Positions 7,565-14,229 of a stretch of 22,011 nt of DNA are shown here, piece after piece. A program made the position numbers and the translations under genes. Origin of the DNA: JAAZMA01 sp036720245 (GTDB lineage: Bacteria; Bacillota; Clostridia; Tissierellales; Tepidimicrobiaceae); contig DAIMNI010000035.1 in NCBI GenBank assembly GCA_036720245.1, forward strand, positions 1 through 22,011, written 5' to 3'. Within the stretch, counting starts at the first letter, position 1. Each line of letters begins with the position of its first letter. A model generated the notes under the pieces. The model was not told where the DNA came from. It saw only the letters and a list, made by a program, of their open reading frames with translations, and ran no database searches.

Positions 7565-7603
7565 AAAAAACCTATTATATGATACATTATACCATATAAT
7601 AGG
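7565..7603 (-). terminator. Rho-independent terminator after flgL
   Basis: An 11-bp perfect stem (CCTATTATATG at 7571-7581, CATATAATAGG at 7593-7603) is followed on the minus strand by TTTTTT (7565-7570). It ends the flgL transcript 17 bases after its stop codon. Its loop contains the -10 box of the next promoter. Confidence 0.85.
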
Positions 7604-7615
7604 AAAGTTTTACAA
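7586..7615 (-). promoter_or_regulatory. sigma-A-type promoter for fliW-csrA nested in the flgL terminator
   Basis: The minus strand shows TTGTAA (7610-7615), an 18-nt spacer and an extended -10 TGGTATAAT (TATAAT at 7586-7591). The -10 lies in the loop of the flgL terminator hairpin, so transcription would start within the second stem arm. This would allow fliW-csrA expression independent of the sigma-28 operon. Confidence 0.6.
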
Positions 7616-7619
7616 TATT

Positions 7620-8562
7620 CTACCTTAAAAATTCTACTAGACTTGGTTGAATTATTTTGGCTCCCGTCATTAAGCTAGAAATATATACATTTTGTGCTGT
7701 AGATATATCTATAGAGATTTGGGCCAAATCTACATCTTCATTAAAGGATAATAGTTCCTTTACTCCTTCCATTTGAATGCCTAATTTCTCTTGTGTCAAT
7801 TCCAATCTATTCACTTTAGCTCCTACTTCTGCATTTACAGCTAGGACCTGTTCCGTGGAGTCTTGAAGTCTAGTAATGGAGGCTTGGATTGTATCTGGGT
7901 AATTTTTTTCTAGTGCAAATGATAATTCATCAAATACTGCTATTAAGTAGGCTTTGTTTCCGTCTCCTGCATCTGTAGAATAGCTAGGTTCCCCGACAAT
8001 TTTATGATTCGTATCATCCCAACCCACAACACCAAATACCTTGCTTCCAAGAGTATTTACCTTAACTTTTTCCGATACTCCTACATTGTATTCAAACATT
8101 TCCCCTGTACTTAAATCTATATTATATTTTCCATCTTCATTTTCTTTAAATAATTTCTCGTCTGTCTTATATCCACTAAATATATGTCTACCGGCATAAG
8201 TAGTATTTCCTATTTGAATTATATGTTCTTTTATTTGGTCTATTTCTTCTTTAATTTTGTGTAAATCTTCTGTAGTTTTAGTGCCATTAGCTGCATCTTC
8301 TGTTAATTCATAGGCCCTTGTTAGGGCTTTTTCTATTTCCCTTAGGGCAGGATAGGGCATCTTCTACATTTCTATTGTATTGTTCTAATTTAGATAAATC
8401 TGTGTTAAATTTTAAAGATTTACTAACTCCAATGGGATCATCAGAGGGCACTCTAAATTTTTTCCCTGTAGCTTTTTGATACTGAAGTTTTTCTAAAACC
8501 TTTAAATTTTGATTTAAATTGTAGACCATATTGTTTACTAACATATTGTTGGTTACACGCAT
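7620..8562 (-). CDS. flgL: FlgL, hook-filament junction protein (reading frame broken by one extra base)
   Basis: FlgL (HAP3) joins the hook-FlgK zone to the filament. Two overlapping frames make up one gene. The N-terminal frame (8562 down to about 8350) has MRVTNNMLVNNMVYNLNQNL, FRVPSDDPIGVSKSLKF and QYNRNVEDAL. The C-terminal frame (about 8346 to 7620) resumes LREIEKALTRAYELTEDAANGT and ends with the typical FlgL tail DISTAQNVYISSLMTGAKI. The total, 943 bases, is one more than a multiple of three; the extra base lies in the G/C run at about 8344-8351. Restored length is 313 aa, normal for FlgL. FlgL is required for a filament, so a sequencing error is more likely than true loss. The ATG at 8562 is chosen over a TTG at 8571 that directly abuts AAAGGA. 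Confidence 0.9.
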
Positions 8563-8625
8563 TAGATTCAATCCTTTCCGTTTTTGGTTATTATAGTGTA
8601 GTAATTTATAACCGTAAAAATTTTA

Positions 8626-8645
8626 AATTGTGAATTGTGAATTGT
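8626..8645. repeat. AATTGTGAATT repeat, left boundary of the four-helix-bundle insert
   Basis: Two and a half units of AATTGTG lie between flgL and the four-helix-bundle gene. Their reverse complement occurs at 9071-9104 on the other side, so the pair forms an inverted repeat around that gene. Confidence 0.7.
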
Positions 8646-8675
8646 AGGTTATTTTTTATTTTACTAAGTGAAAGT

Positions 8676-9052
8676 TCAATACTTTATGTCGTCTTGAATA
8701 TTTGTGTTTTCTTTTGTGGTTTTTATTATACTGGTTAGGATGCTTATTAATTCGTCACAATCATTTAACATACTGTTTGCATACTCTGCCTTGATTTCTC
8801 CGCTATCTCTTAATAATCTTAGCCAGTATCTTGTTTCAAAAGCTTCTTTTTGGGCAATTGATAGCTTATGTATAAAATCCTTTCTACTTTGAGCTGAACA
8901 TGCTTCTTCTACATTAGCTCCTATACTTGTTCCACTTCTTAGTACTTGTTTTGCCAACACATATTCTACTTTGTTTTTAATAAAAATTTATACATTTTAA
9001 CAATCCTCAAAGAAAATTCATAACTTTTATCCCTAATAATATTTCCACTCAT
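8676..9052 (-). pseudogene. four-helix-bundle protein of the S23/IVP (23S intervening sequence) type, frameshifted
   Basis: Recognised by LRSGTSIGANVEEA, SRKDFIHKLSIAQKEAFETRYWLRLL, the signature of the small four-helix-bundle family (TIGR02436) first known from 23S rRNA intervening sequences. The open part (8960-8676) lacks the first helix. That helix is present upstream in another frame: an ATG at 9052 behind AGGAGAAAGGG gives MSGNIIRDKSYEFSLRIVKM, then meets a stop near 8966. Removing one base-shift near 8967-8972 joins KTK to VEYVLAKQVLRSG. Restored length is about 125 aa, normal. It lies inside the flagellar operon but has no known flagellar role. Inverted AATTGTGAATT repeats bracket it, suggesting a mobile cassette. 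Confidence 0.8.
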
Positions 9053-9070
9053 ACCCTTTCTCCTAATCTT

Positions 9071-9104
9071 TTAATTCACAATTTAACATTCACAATTCAC
9101 AATT
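9071..9104. repeat. AATTCACAATT repeat, right boundary of the four-helix-bundle insert
   Basis: TTAATTCACAATT (9071-9083) and ATTCACAATTCACAATT (9088-9104) are the inverse of the 8626-8645 repeat. The same motif recurs at 10657-10683, 16508-16561, 17411-17423 and 17711-17774 in the window. Confidence 0.7.
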
Positions 9105-9119
9105 GGCTTGGTAGGGGAT

Positions 9120-10556
9120 TTATCTCCCTACTAAGCCTAATCTATTTATAGTAACGTCCATAATAGTGTCAATAGTGTTTACCATTTTAGCCGATGCTAT
9201 ATATATCTGTTGATAGTTCACTATATTAGCCATTTCTTCATCTGGGTTTACAGAGGATATGGAGTCCCTTTTAGATTGAATATTATTTAGCATTATAGTT
9301 TGGGAGTCTTCCATTCTTTTTCCTTGTAAGCTATCCACTGCTAAATTGGAAATTATAGATTTTAGGAAATCATCTGGAGTGCCTTGAGAACTAGTAGTGC
9401 CATCAAAAAATTTTCTATTTTCTCTTTGCTCAATTAAGACTAATAGATTTTCGTTATCACTATCTGCACCACTTCCATCTTTCCCTCCAGCAGCTATATT
9501 TTTTAAATCATCAATTATTTCATCATCTAAAGTTAAAGTCGCTGCTACTCCATCTATCTCATCATAAGTAAAGAAGTCTCCACCTTTGCCACCACCTAGT
9601 CTATATCCTTCTCTATGCTTTACATTAAATTTATCTGCAAAACCTTTAGCAAATTCGTCTAATTTATTTTGATAATAGGGTATTCCCCTATAGCTTCCAT
9701 ATTGTCCATCTCCATTATATAATTCCATTAGTCCTTTTAATTCCCCTGATCTAAGTTTTACATTAGACCCATTTCCCCATTCTAATCTTATAGTTTTGTT
9801 TTCTTCTGAGTCGCTTTTTTTAACTTTAATTTCAGAAACATGGTCATGGTCTACTAGGGCTATTCCTGAAATGCTTACTTTGGTTCTCCTATCTTCCGAT
9901 TCATCTACTTTTATATTGGAAATTGTAGATAATTCATCTAATAATAAATCCCTTCTATCCCTTAAATCATTGGCCGTTCTTCCATCTATTTCACTAGAAA
10001 ATATTTGTTTATTTAAAACTGCTATTTGATTTGCTAAGGTATTTATGTTTTTTACTTTAGCATCTATGGATGTTTCCACATCTTTTCTTAAGTTTTGTAA
10101 TCTTACGGCAGATTCATTAATATGTTTTGTTAAAGCTAGGGCATTTTCCCTAACAGGTTCTCTATAGGATAAATCTGAAGATTTTTGACTCATATTTTCT
10201 AAGGATTGATAGAAATCGTCTAAATATTGTCTAAAACTACTTTTAGATGGTTCCCCAAATAGTTTTTCTATTTCATAAAGAGTTTCTCTTTTTACTTCCC
10301 ATTCTCCTAAAGGGGCAGATTCGTTCCAGTATTTAAAATCTACATAGGAATTTCTAACTCTTTTAACATCATATACTTCAACACCTGTGCCTAGATAACC
10401 AGTTCCTGCTAAATACATTGGGGTAGTAGTTTTTTGAAAACCTTCTTGCCTAGAATAGCCAGGAGTTCTTGTATTGCTTATATTATGATTTGCAATATAG
10501 ATTGACCTTTGACTTGCCATTAGACTTCTAACAGCTGTATTAAAACCAAAATTCAA
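9120..10556 (-). CDS. flgK: FlgK paralogue 2, hook-associated protein 1
   Basis: About 478 aa. FlgK (HAP1) is exported and forms the first ring between hook and filament. The N-terminal rod/hook signature is clear: GFNTAVRSLMASQRSIYIANHNISNTRTPGYSRQ. The coiled-coil part contains LANQIAVLNKQI and the NDLRDRRDLLLDELS block common to FlgK. The C-terminus PDEEMANIVNYQQIYIASAKMVNTIDTIMD closes the coiled coil. It follows another complete flgK in the same direction, from which it differs widely, so the pair is an old duplication. Start is uncertain: a TTG at 10565 directly abuts AAGGGA, while a TTG at 10556 has a nine-base spacer and is preferred. Confidence 0.92.
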   Translation of the reverse strand: MNFGFNTAVRSLMASQRSIYIANHNISNTRTPGYSRQEGFQKTTTPMYLAGTGYLGTGVEVYDVKRVRNSYVDFKYWNESAPLGEWEVKRETLYEIEKLFGEPSKSSFRQYLDDFYQSLENMSQKSSDLSYREPVRENALALTKHINESAVRLQNLRKDVETSIDAKVKNINTLANQIAVLNKQIFSSEIDGRTANDLRDRRDLLLDELSTISNIKVDESEDRRTKVSISGIALVDHDHVSEIKVKKSDSEENKTIRLEWGNGSNVKLRSGELKGLMELYNGDGQYGSYRGIPYYQNKLDEFAKGFADKFNVKHREGYRLGGGKGGDFFTYDEIDGVAATLTLDDEIIDDLKNIAAGGKDGSGADSDNENLLVLIEQRENRKFFDGTTSSQGTPDDFLKSIISNLAVDSLQGKRMEDSQTIMLNNIQSKRDSISSVNPDEEMANIVNYQQIYIASAKMVNTIDTIMDVTINRLGLVGR

Positions 10557-10595
10557 TTTACTCAATCCCTTCGTAAAAACTTTATTTCGATTAAT

Positions 10596-10637
10596 AGATC
10601 CTTCGCTATGAGATCCTTCGCTACGCTCAGGATGACA
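10596..10637. repeat. GATCCTTCGCTACGCTCAGGATGAC-type dispersed repeat
   Basis: AGATCCTTCGCTA occurs twice, 15 bases apart, and the second copy continues CGCTCAGGATGACA (10611-10637). GATCCTTC and the inverse-like CAGGATGAC give it a palindromic character. This motif is, as far as I recall, a common intergenic repeat in many bacteria. A degenerate copy lies at 14148-14193. Confidence 0.6.
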
Positions 10638-10656
10638 TAATAATTCCCTCAGTTTT

Positions 10657-10683
10657 TAATTCACAATTCACAATTCACAATTT
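10657..10683. repeat. AATTCACAATT tandem repeat
   Basis: Three units of the 9-bp repeat AATTCACAA lie between the two flgK genes, directly next to the palindrome at 10683-10728. Confidence 0.7.
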
Positions 10684-10728
10684 TATAATTAATTTAATTA
10701 GATAATTATCTAATTAAATTAATTATAA
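10683..10728. repeat. perfect 46-bp palindrome over the flgK1 stop codon
   Basis: Both 23-base arms match without a mismatch and without a spacer; the centre is between 10705 and 10706. The right arm is the last seven codons plus the TAA of flgK1, the left arm is non-coding. The RNA would form a long AT-rich hairpin that could end the flgK1 transcript or protect its 3' end. Confidence 0.85.
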
Positions 10729-12172
10729 TATCTATCATTTCATCTACAGCATTAATTACTCTAGAATTGGCAATATAGGAATGCTGGTATTTTAGCATAT
10801 TGGTCATTTCTTCGTCCATAGATACAGCGGATACTTCTTGTCTTCTTTCGTCTATTTGTTTCATCAAAAGCTCCTGACTATAGGCAATTTCTCTTGCTTC
10901 TTCTCTTTTGATTCCAAGGCTCATGATTAAGTCCCTATAAAATCCATCTATATTTAAACTTTTCTCCTCCAATGGTTTAGTAGAGTCTTCCGAATTGTAT
11001 TTATCAAATAATAGATCTTCTCTTAAGGCTAAAATATCCTTAATTATTTCCCCATCTCCCTTAATTCCTATTTCCTTTCCACTATCATCTGTATAATGAG
11101 ATTTAGATACTGCAATTTTATTATAATCATTGAGTTCTGGATTTACTATTATTGTAGCAGCTGGATTAGCTTCATCAAAATTGAAAAAATCATTACCTGT
11201 GCTTTCAGCTACTAGCCCCCATCCACCTTCATGAATTTTATTAATCTCGTCTGCCAAAGTCTTTACTAATATATTTAGCCTGTCCATATACTCTACTACT
11301 TCTGTATCCCTTCCATGGATATAGCCTGATAATTCTCCACCATTGGCTAATTCTATTTTATCTCCTGTGTCTGAATAGTAGATTTCTCCATGGCCTTTTG
11401 AATTCATTCTAATTTCTATTGGATTAAAATAGTCTCCATTAACTAAACTTCTACCATTTAGACTTATTACCATTTCTGATTGATTGTTTTCATAATAATG
11501 TATAGGTATTAGTTCTACTAATCTATCTATTTTTGCTTCCCTTATATCCCTTAAATCATTGGATTTAATATGGGGACCTTCTGTTTCTTGGACTTTTATT
11601 GATTCATTTAATTTATTTATATCATATAGTAATCCATTTACTTCCTTAGCTTTATTTAGCATTTCCTTATTTAAATTTTCTTGCATATTTTCTAATTGGG
11701 TATATATATGTTTTGTAGTGGTAGCAAAGGCCACTCCCCTTTCGTGAAGCACACCTCTAATAGTTAAGCTTTCAGGGTCTTTATATAGTTCAGACCATCC
11801 ATCCCAAAAATCATCCATAATATCTTGTAATGCACCACTAGCTAACATATCTGGAGTTTTTATTTCTCTAAAAATATATTCCATTTCTTCTAAAACTTCG
11901 GATTTTGCCTCATAATATCCAAAAGTAGATAGTTTTCTTCTATAATCTGCATCTAAAAATTCATCTCTAATTTGTCCTATTTGCTGTACATCTACTCCTG
12001 TGCCAATTTTATATTGGGTTCCTACTCCCAAATAGCTTCTTTCTGCATGAATTGTCCTTTGTCTTACATAGTCTGGATTGTTAGCATTAGCCACATTGTG
12101 AGATACTGTATCTAGTGCTTTTTTATTTGCATAAAGCCCAGATGTAGCAATATATAGTCCACCAAAGCTCAT
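10706..12172 (-). CDS. flgK: FlgK paralogue 1, hook-associated protein 1
   Basis: 488 aa. The N-terminus (GLYIATSGLYANKKALDTVSH followed by NVANANNPDYVRQR) carries the rod/hook-protein motif. Residues 170-225 have the coiled-coil block with SNDLRDIREAKIDRLVELIPI. The C-terminus has VSMDEEMTNMLKYQHSYIANSRVINAVDEMIDI, the standard FlgK tail. It starts 2 bases after flgN, behind GGAAGGTG, and is the FlgK most tightly tied to its chaperone gene. The stop codon forms half of a perfect palindrome, so the C-terminus DIIINLIR is encoded by the palindrome arm. Confidence 0.95.
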   Translation of the reverse strand: MSFGGLYIATSGLYANKKALDTVSHNVANANNPDYVRQRTIHAERSYLGVGTQYKIGTGVDVQQIGQIRDEFLDADYRRKLSTFGYYEAKSEVLEEMEYIFREIKTPDMLASGALQDIMDDFWDGWSELYKDPESLTIRGVLHERGVAFATTTKHIYTQLENMQENLNKEMLNKAKEVNGLLYDINKLNESIKVQETEGPHIKSNDLRDIREAKIDRLVELIPIHYYENNQSEMVISLNGRSLVNGDYFNPIEIRMNSKGHGEIYYSDTGDKIELANGGELSGYIHGRDTEVVEYMDRLNILVKTLADEINKIHEGGWGLVAESTGNDFFNFDEANPAATIIVNPELNDYNKIAVSKSHYTDDSGKEIGIKGDGEIIKDILALREDLLFDKYNSEDSTKPLEEKSLNIDGFYRDLIMSLGIKREEAREIAYSQELLMKQIDERRQEVSAVSMDEEMTNMLKYQHSYIANSRVINAVDEMIDIIINLIR

Positions 12173-12174
12173 AT

Positions 12175-12642
12175 TTACACCTTCCTATCAAATAGTGAAT
12201 TGCTCCCTTGTTTTTTTTCTTCTTTTCCATAAGTAGGGGGAGTTTGAATATTGTATATTAAATTCATATTAAAATCTAACCATTGTAAATTTTCCTGTAT
12301 TAATTCATTATTTACTGTATTTCTAGATTGAATATCAGATAAAAGCATTGTCAACTTTTCCCTTAAATCATTTAGTTCATTTTGTCCCTTGGGGACTTTT
12401 TCTATTATTTCTGATATAGGCATATTTTTCACTAGTCCCCAAGAGTCTAATAATTTTTCCCTTTCTATTTCCTTTGTGGCTAGTTTATTTATTAAATCCT
12501 CTTCTATCTTTGTTATATTTTCTAATTCATCTACATTATTGCTTATAATAATATCTGTTTTACTAAAGGTAATTTCTTTAATCTTAATTAGAATATCTAT
12601 TTCTTTCTTTAAAAGAACTATTAACTCTTCATCTAAAGTCAT
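12175..12642 (-). CDS. flgN: FlgN-family chaperone for FlgK and FlgL
   Basis: 155 aa, almost entirely helical and highly charged, as expected for this cytoplasmic export chaperone. The N-terminal ELIVLLKKEIDILIKIKEIT with TKIEEDLINKLATKE, and the disordered tail TYGKEEKKQGSNSLFDRKV, fit the Firmicutes FlgN family. It holds FlgK/FlgL until they enter the flagellar export gate. Ribosome binding site GGAGGAAAATC precedes the ATG. It sits 12 bases after flgM and 2 bases before flgK1 in one operon. Confidence 0.88.
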   Translation of the reverse strand: MTLDEELIVLLKKEIDILIKIKEITFSKTDIIISNNVDELENITKIEEDLINKLATKEIEREKLLDSWGLVKNMPISEIIEKVPKGQNELNDLREKLTMLLSDIQSRNTVNNELIQENLQWLDFNMNLIYNIQTPPTYGKEEKKQGSNSLFDRKV

Positions 12643-12654
12643 GATTTTCCTCCA

Positions 12655-12945
12655 TTATATTCTTTTATCAAAGTCTATATTTTCGTACATTTTATCTACT
12701 ATTTCTTCTCCCTTTACATTGTAATTGCCAGATTGAATTTCCTTTTTGATTTTATCCACCTTTTCTATTCTAATATCTGGAACTTCTCTTAATTTGNNNN
12801 NNNNNNTAATACCAAATTGATAATCTCTTGCCTTTTCAGAAATTTCAACTTCATCCTTTTCATTATGTTTCCTATTTGTTTTTATCCTATTAGTATTTGT
12901 ATTTTCATATATAGACATGATTTTGTCAGTTTTATTAATTTTCAT
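12655..12945 (-). CDS. flgM: FlgM, anti-sigma-28 factor (sequence gap inside)
   Basis: About 96 aa. FlgM holds sigma-28 inactive until it is exported through a finished hook. The conserved C-terminal half is seen: REVPDIRIEKVDKIKKEIQSG followed by YNVKGEEIVDKM. The N-terminus MKINKTDKIMSIYE is typical. Ten Ns (12797-12806) hide about four residues; the frame is kept across them. An ATG at 12993 opens the frame earlier, but it overlaps the predicted transcription start of the sigma-28 promoter at 12999-13025. The ATG at 12945, behind GGGGTG, is therefore chosen. Confidence 0.92.
   Translation of the reverse strand: MKINKTDKIMSIYENTNTNRIKTNRKHNEKDEVEISEKARDYQFGIXXXXKLREVPDIRIEKVDKIKKEIQSGNYNVKGEEIVDKMYENIDFDKRI
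12797..12806. other. assembly gap (10 N)
   Basis: A run of ten Ns within flgM. The true gap size is unknown, although the reading frame on both sides agrees. Confidence 0.98.
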
Positions 12946-12998
12946 AAAAAAACACCCCATTTCCCCTGAATATGAATATTGTTTTATATTCATTATTA

Positions 12999-13025
12999 AT
13001 ATCGGTATAATAGGGTATTACTTTA
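12999..13025 (-). promoter_or_regulatory. sigma-28-type promoter in front of flgM
   Basis: The minus strand has TAAA (13022-13025), a 15-nt spacer and ACCGATAT (12999-13006), one base from the flagellin promoter's -10. It would give flgM-flgN-flgK their own late-class expression and place FlgM under its own target, a negative feedback loop known in other flagellates. Confidence 0.8.
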
Positions 13026-13032
13026 ATGGTAT

Positions 13033-13455
13033 TTATCTCCTTCTACCATTTTTATATCTATCTGTTATTTGAATTCTTTCCTTCATTTTTCCATTAGATA
13101 AATCCTTTGGATCCCTGCCTCCTCCGAGAGATTGTCTAAATTCTCTTTCCATTTCCGCTTTGCATTTATCACAAAAGCGTCCTGTTTTAATAGATGCGCC
13201 GCATCTTTCGCAAGTAAGAATTACATTAGTTTCATCCTCAATTTCAAGTCTTCCTTGTTTTAAAAATTGAATAACTTTTTTAGAACTTACTTCCGTTTTT
13301 TCCTCAACTTCGGCAATATTGGCTCCGGGATATTCATCTAAATATGCTTTTACTTTTTTAAAATCTTCTTCATCTTCTCGCCTGCATTTTAGACAAAAAT
13401 CAAAACCATCATAGGAATATATTTTCCCACAACGTTTACAATTTCTTACATCCAT
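13033..13455 (-). CDS. YvyF-like flagellar operon protein with two zinc ribbons (TIGR03826 type)
   Basis: 140 aa. Cys6/Cys9 with Cys21/Cys24 and Cys82/Cys85 with Cys95/Cys98 form two CxxC pairs, probably two zinc ribbons. Between them PGANIAEVEEKTEVSSKKVIQFLKQGRLEI looks like a small helix-turn-helix. This architecture and the position between comF and flgM match YvyF of Bacillus, known as flagellar operon protein; its molecular role is poorly defined. It starts behind GGTGAG, 9 bases after comF. Confidence 0.85.
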   Translation of the reverse strand: MDVRNCKRCGKIYSYDGFDFCLKCRREDEEDFKKVKAYLDEYPGANIAEVEEKTEVSSKKVIQFLKQGRLEIEDETNVILTCERCGASIKTGRFCDKCKAEMEREFRQSLGGGRDPKDLSNGKMKERIQITDRYKNGRRR

Positions 13456-13464
13456 ATTCTCACC

Positions 13465-14124
13465 TCATAATTTTCTGCTAGATGTTAAAGCCAGTCCATA
13501 AACAGTTTTAGCACCAGCTTCCATCAAAGTTTTGCCACATTCCTCCATAGTAGCACCTGTGGTAATAATATCGTCAATTAGTAGGACTTCTTTATCTTTA
13601 ATATCTTCTATATTAATAACTTTAAAAGAATCTTTAAGATTAGCCATTCTTTCAGCTCTTCCTAATTTGTTTTGTTCTATTGTCAATTTAGATTTTATCA
13701 AATGCTTTTCTAATAGGGGTATTTCTAAATTATCTGCCACATATTTTGCCAATAATTCCGATTGATTGTATCCTCTTTGAGCTTTTCTTCTATTGTGCAT
13801 AGGAACGAAAATAATGGCATTTATTTTATCTTCTAATTTCATTTCTTTTATAGAATATATTAATATTTCTCCAAATCCCCTATATAAATAGGATTTTCCA
13901 CCAAATTTAAATTCATGAAGCTGTTTTCTCATAATTTTATTATAAATGCAGGAAGAATATATTTTTTTAATATGGGGCAAATTTAAATCTAATTCTCTAT
14001 TGGAAATTTCAATAAATTCCCTACAGGATTTACAAATATGGCTTGGGCTTTGTACCTTGTTTTCCCCACAAATGGGGCAATAGTTTCTTTTGCTGAATAT
14101 AAGATTTTTAAGGGTATTTAGCAT
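13465..14124 (-). CDS. ComF-family phosphoribosyltransferase-like protein (ComFC)
   Basis: 219 aa. The N-terminal zinc finger has Cys16, Cys19, Cys31 and Cys34. The C-terminal phosphoribosyltransferase fold ends in the PRPP-binding loop VLLIDDIITTGATMEEC (180-196). FVPMHNRRKAQRGYNQSELLA (106-126) is the second family block. ComFC is needed for natural transformation, acting on the cytoplasmic side of DNA uptake; the exact reaction is unsettled. Unlike in Bacillus, no comFA helicase precedes it; recD2 stands in that place. RBS GGAGG precedes the ATG. Confidence 0.92.
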   Translation of the reverse strand: MLNTLKNLIFSKRNYCPICGENKVQSPSHICKSCREFIEISNRELDLNLPHIKKIYSSCIYNKIMRKQLHEFKFGGKSYLYRGFGEILIYSIKEMKLEDKINAIIFVPMHNRRKAQRGYNQSELLAKYVADNLEIPLLEKHLIKSKLTIEQNKLGRAERMANLKDSFKVINIEDIKDKEVLLIDDIITTGATMEECGKTLMEAGAKTVYGLALTSSRKL

Positions 14125-14147
14125 TTTTGACCTCCTACTATATTTTA

Positions 14148-14193
14148 AGATCCTTCAATTGTAAGGCTTATACTGTCCATCTCAGGATGACAG
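14148..14193. repeat. degenerate GATCCTTC...CAGGATGACA repeat
   Basis: AGATCCTTC (14148-14156) and CTCAGGATGACAG (14181-14193) are the outer parts of the repeat seen at 10611-10637, here with unrelated sequence between. It lies in the 105-bp gap between recD2 and comF. Confidence 0.45.
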
Positions 14194-14229
14194 AAAAGGT
14201 GCTTTCTCATCAGTCTAGAAGAATCTTAT

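Noticed and set aside
12946..12993. Upstream ATG (12993) as start of flgM
   Set aside because: It overlaps the expected transcription start of the sigma-28 promoter at 12999-13025 and has no RBS; the ATG at 12945 has one and gives the usual FlgM N-terminus.
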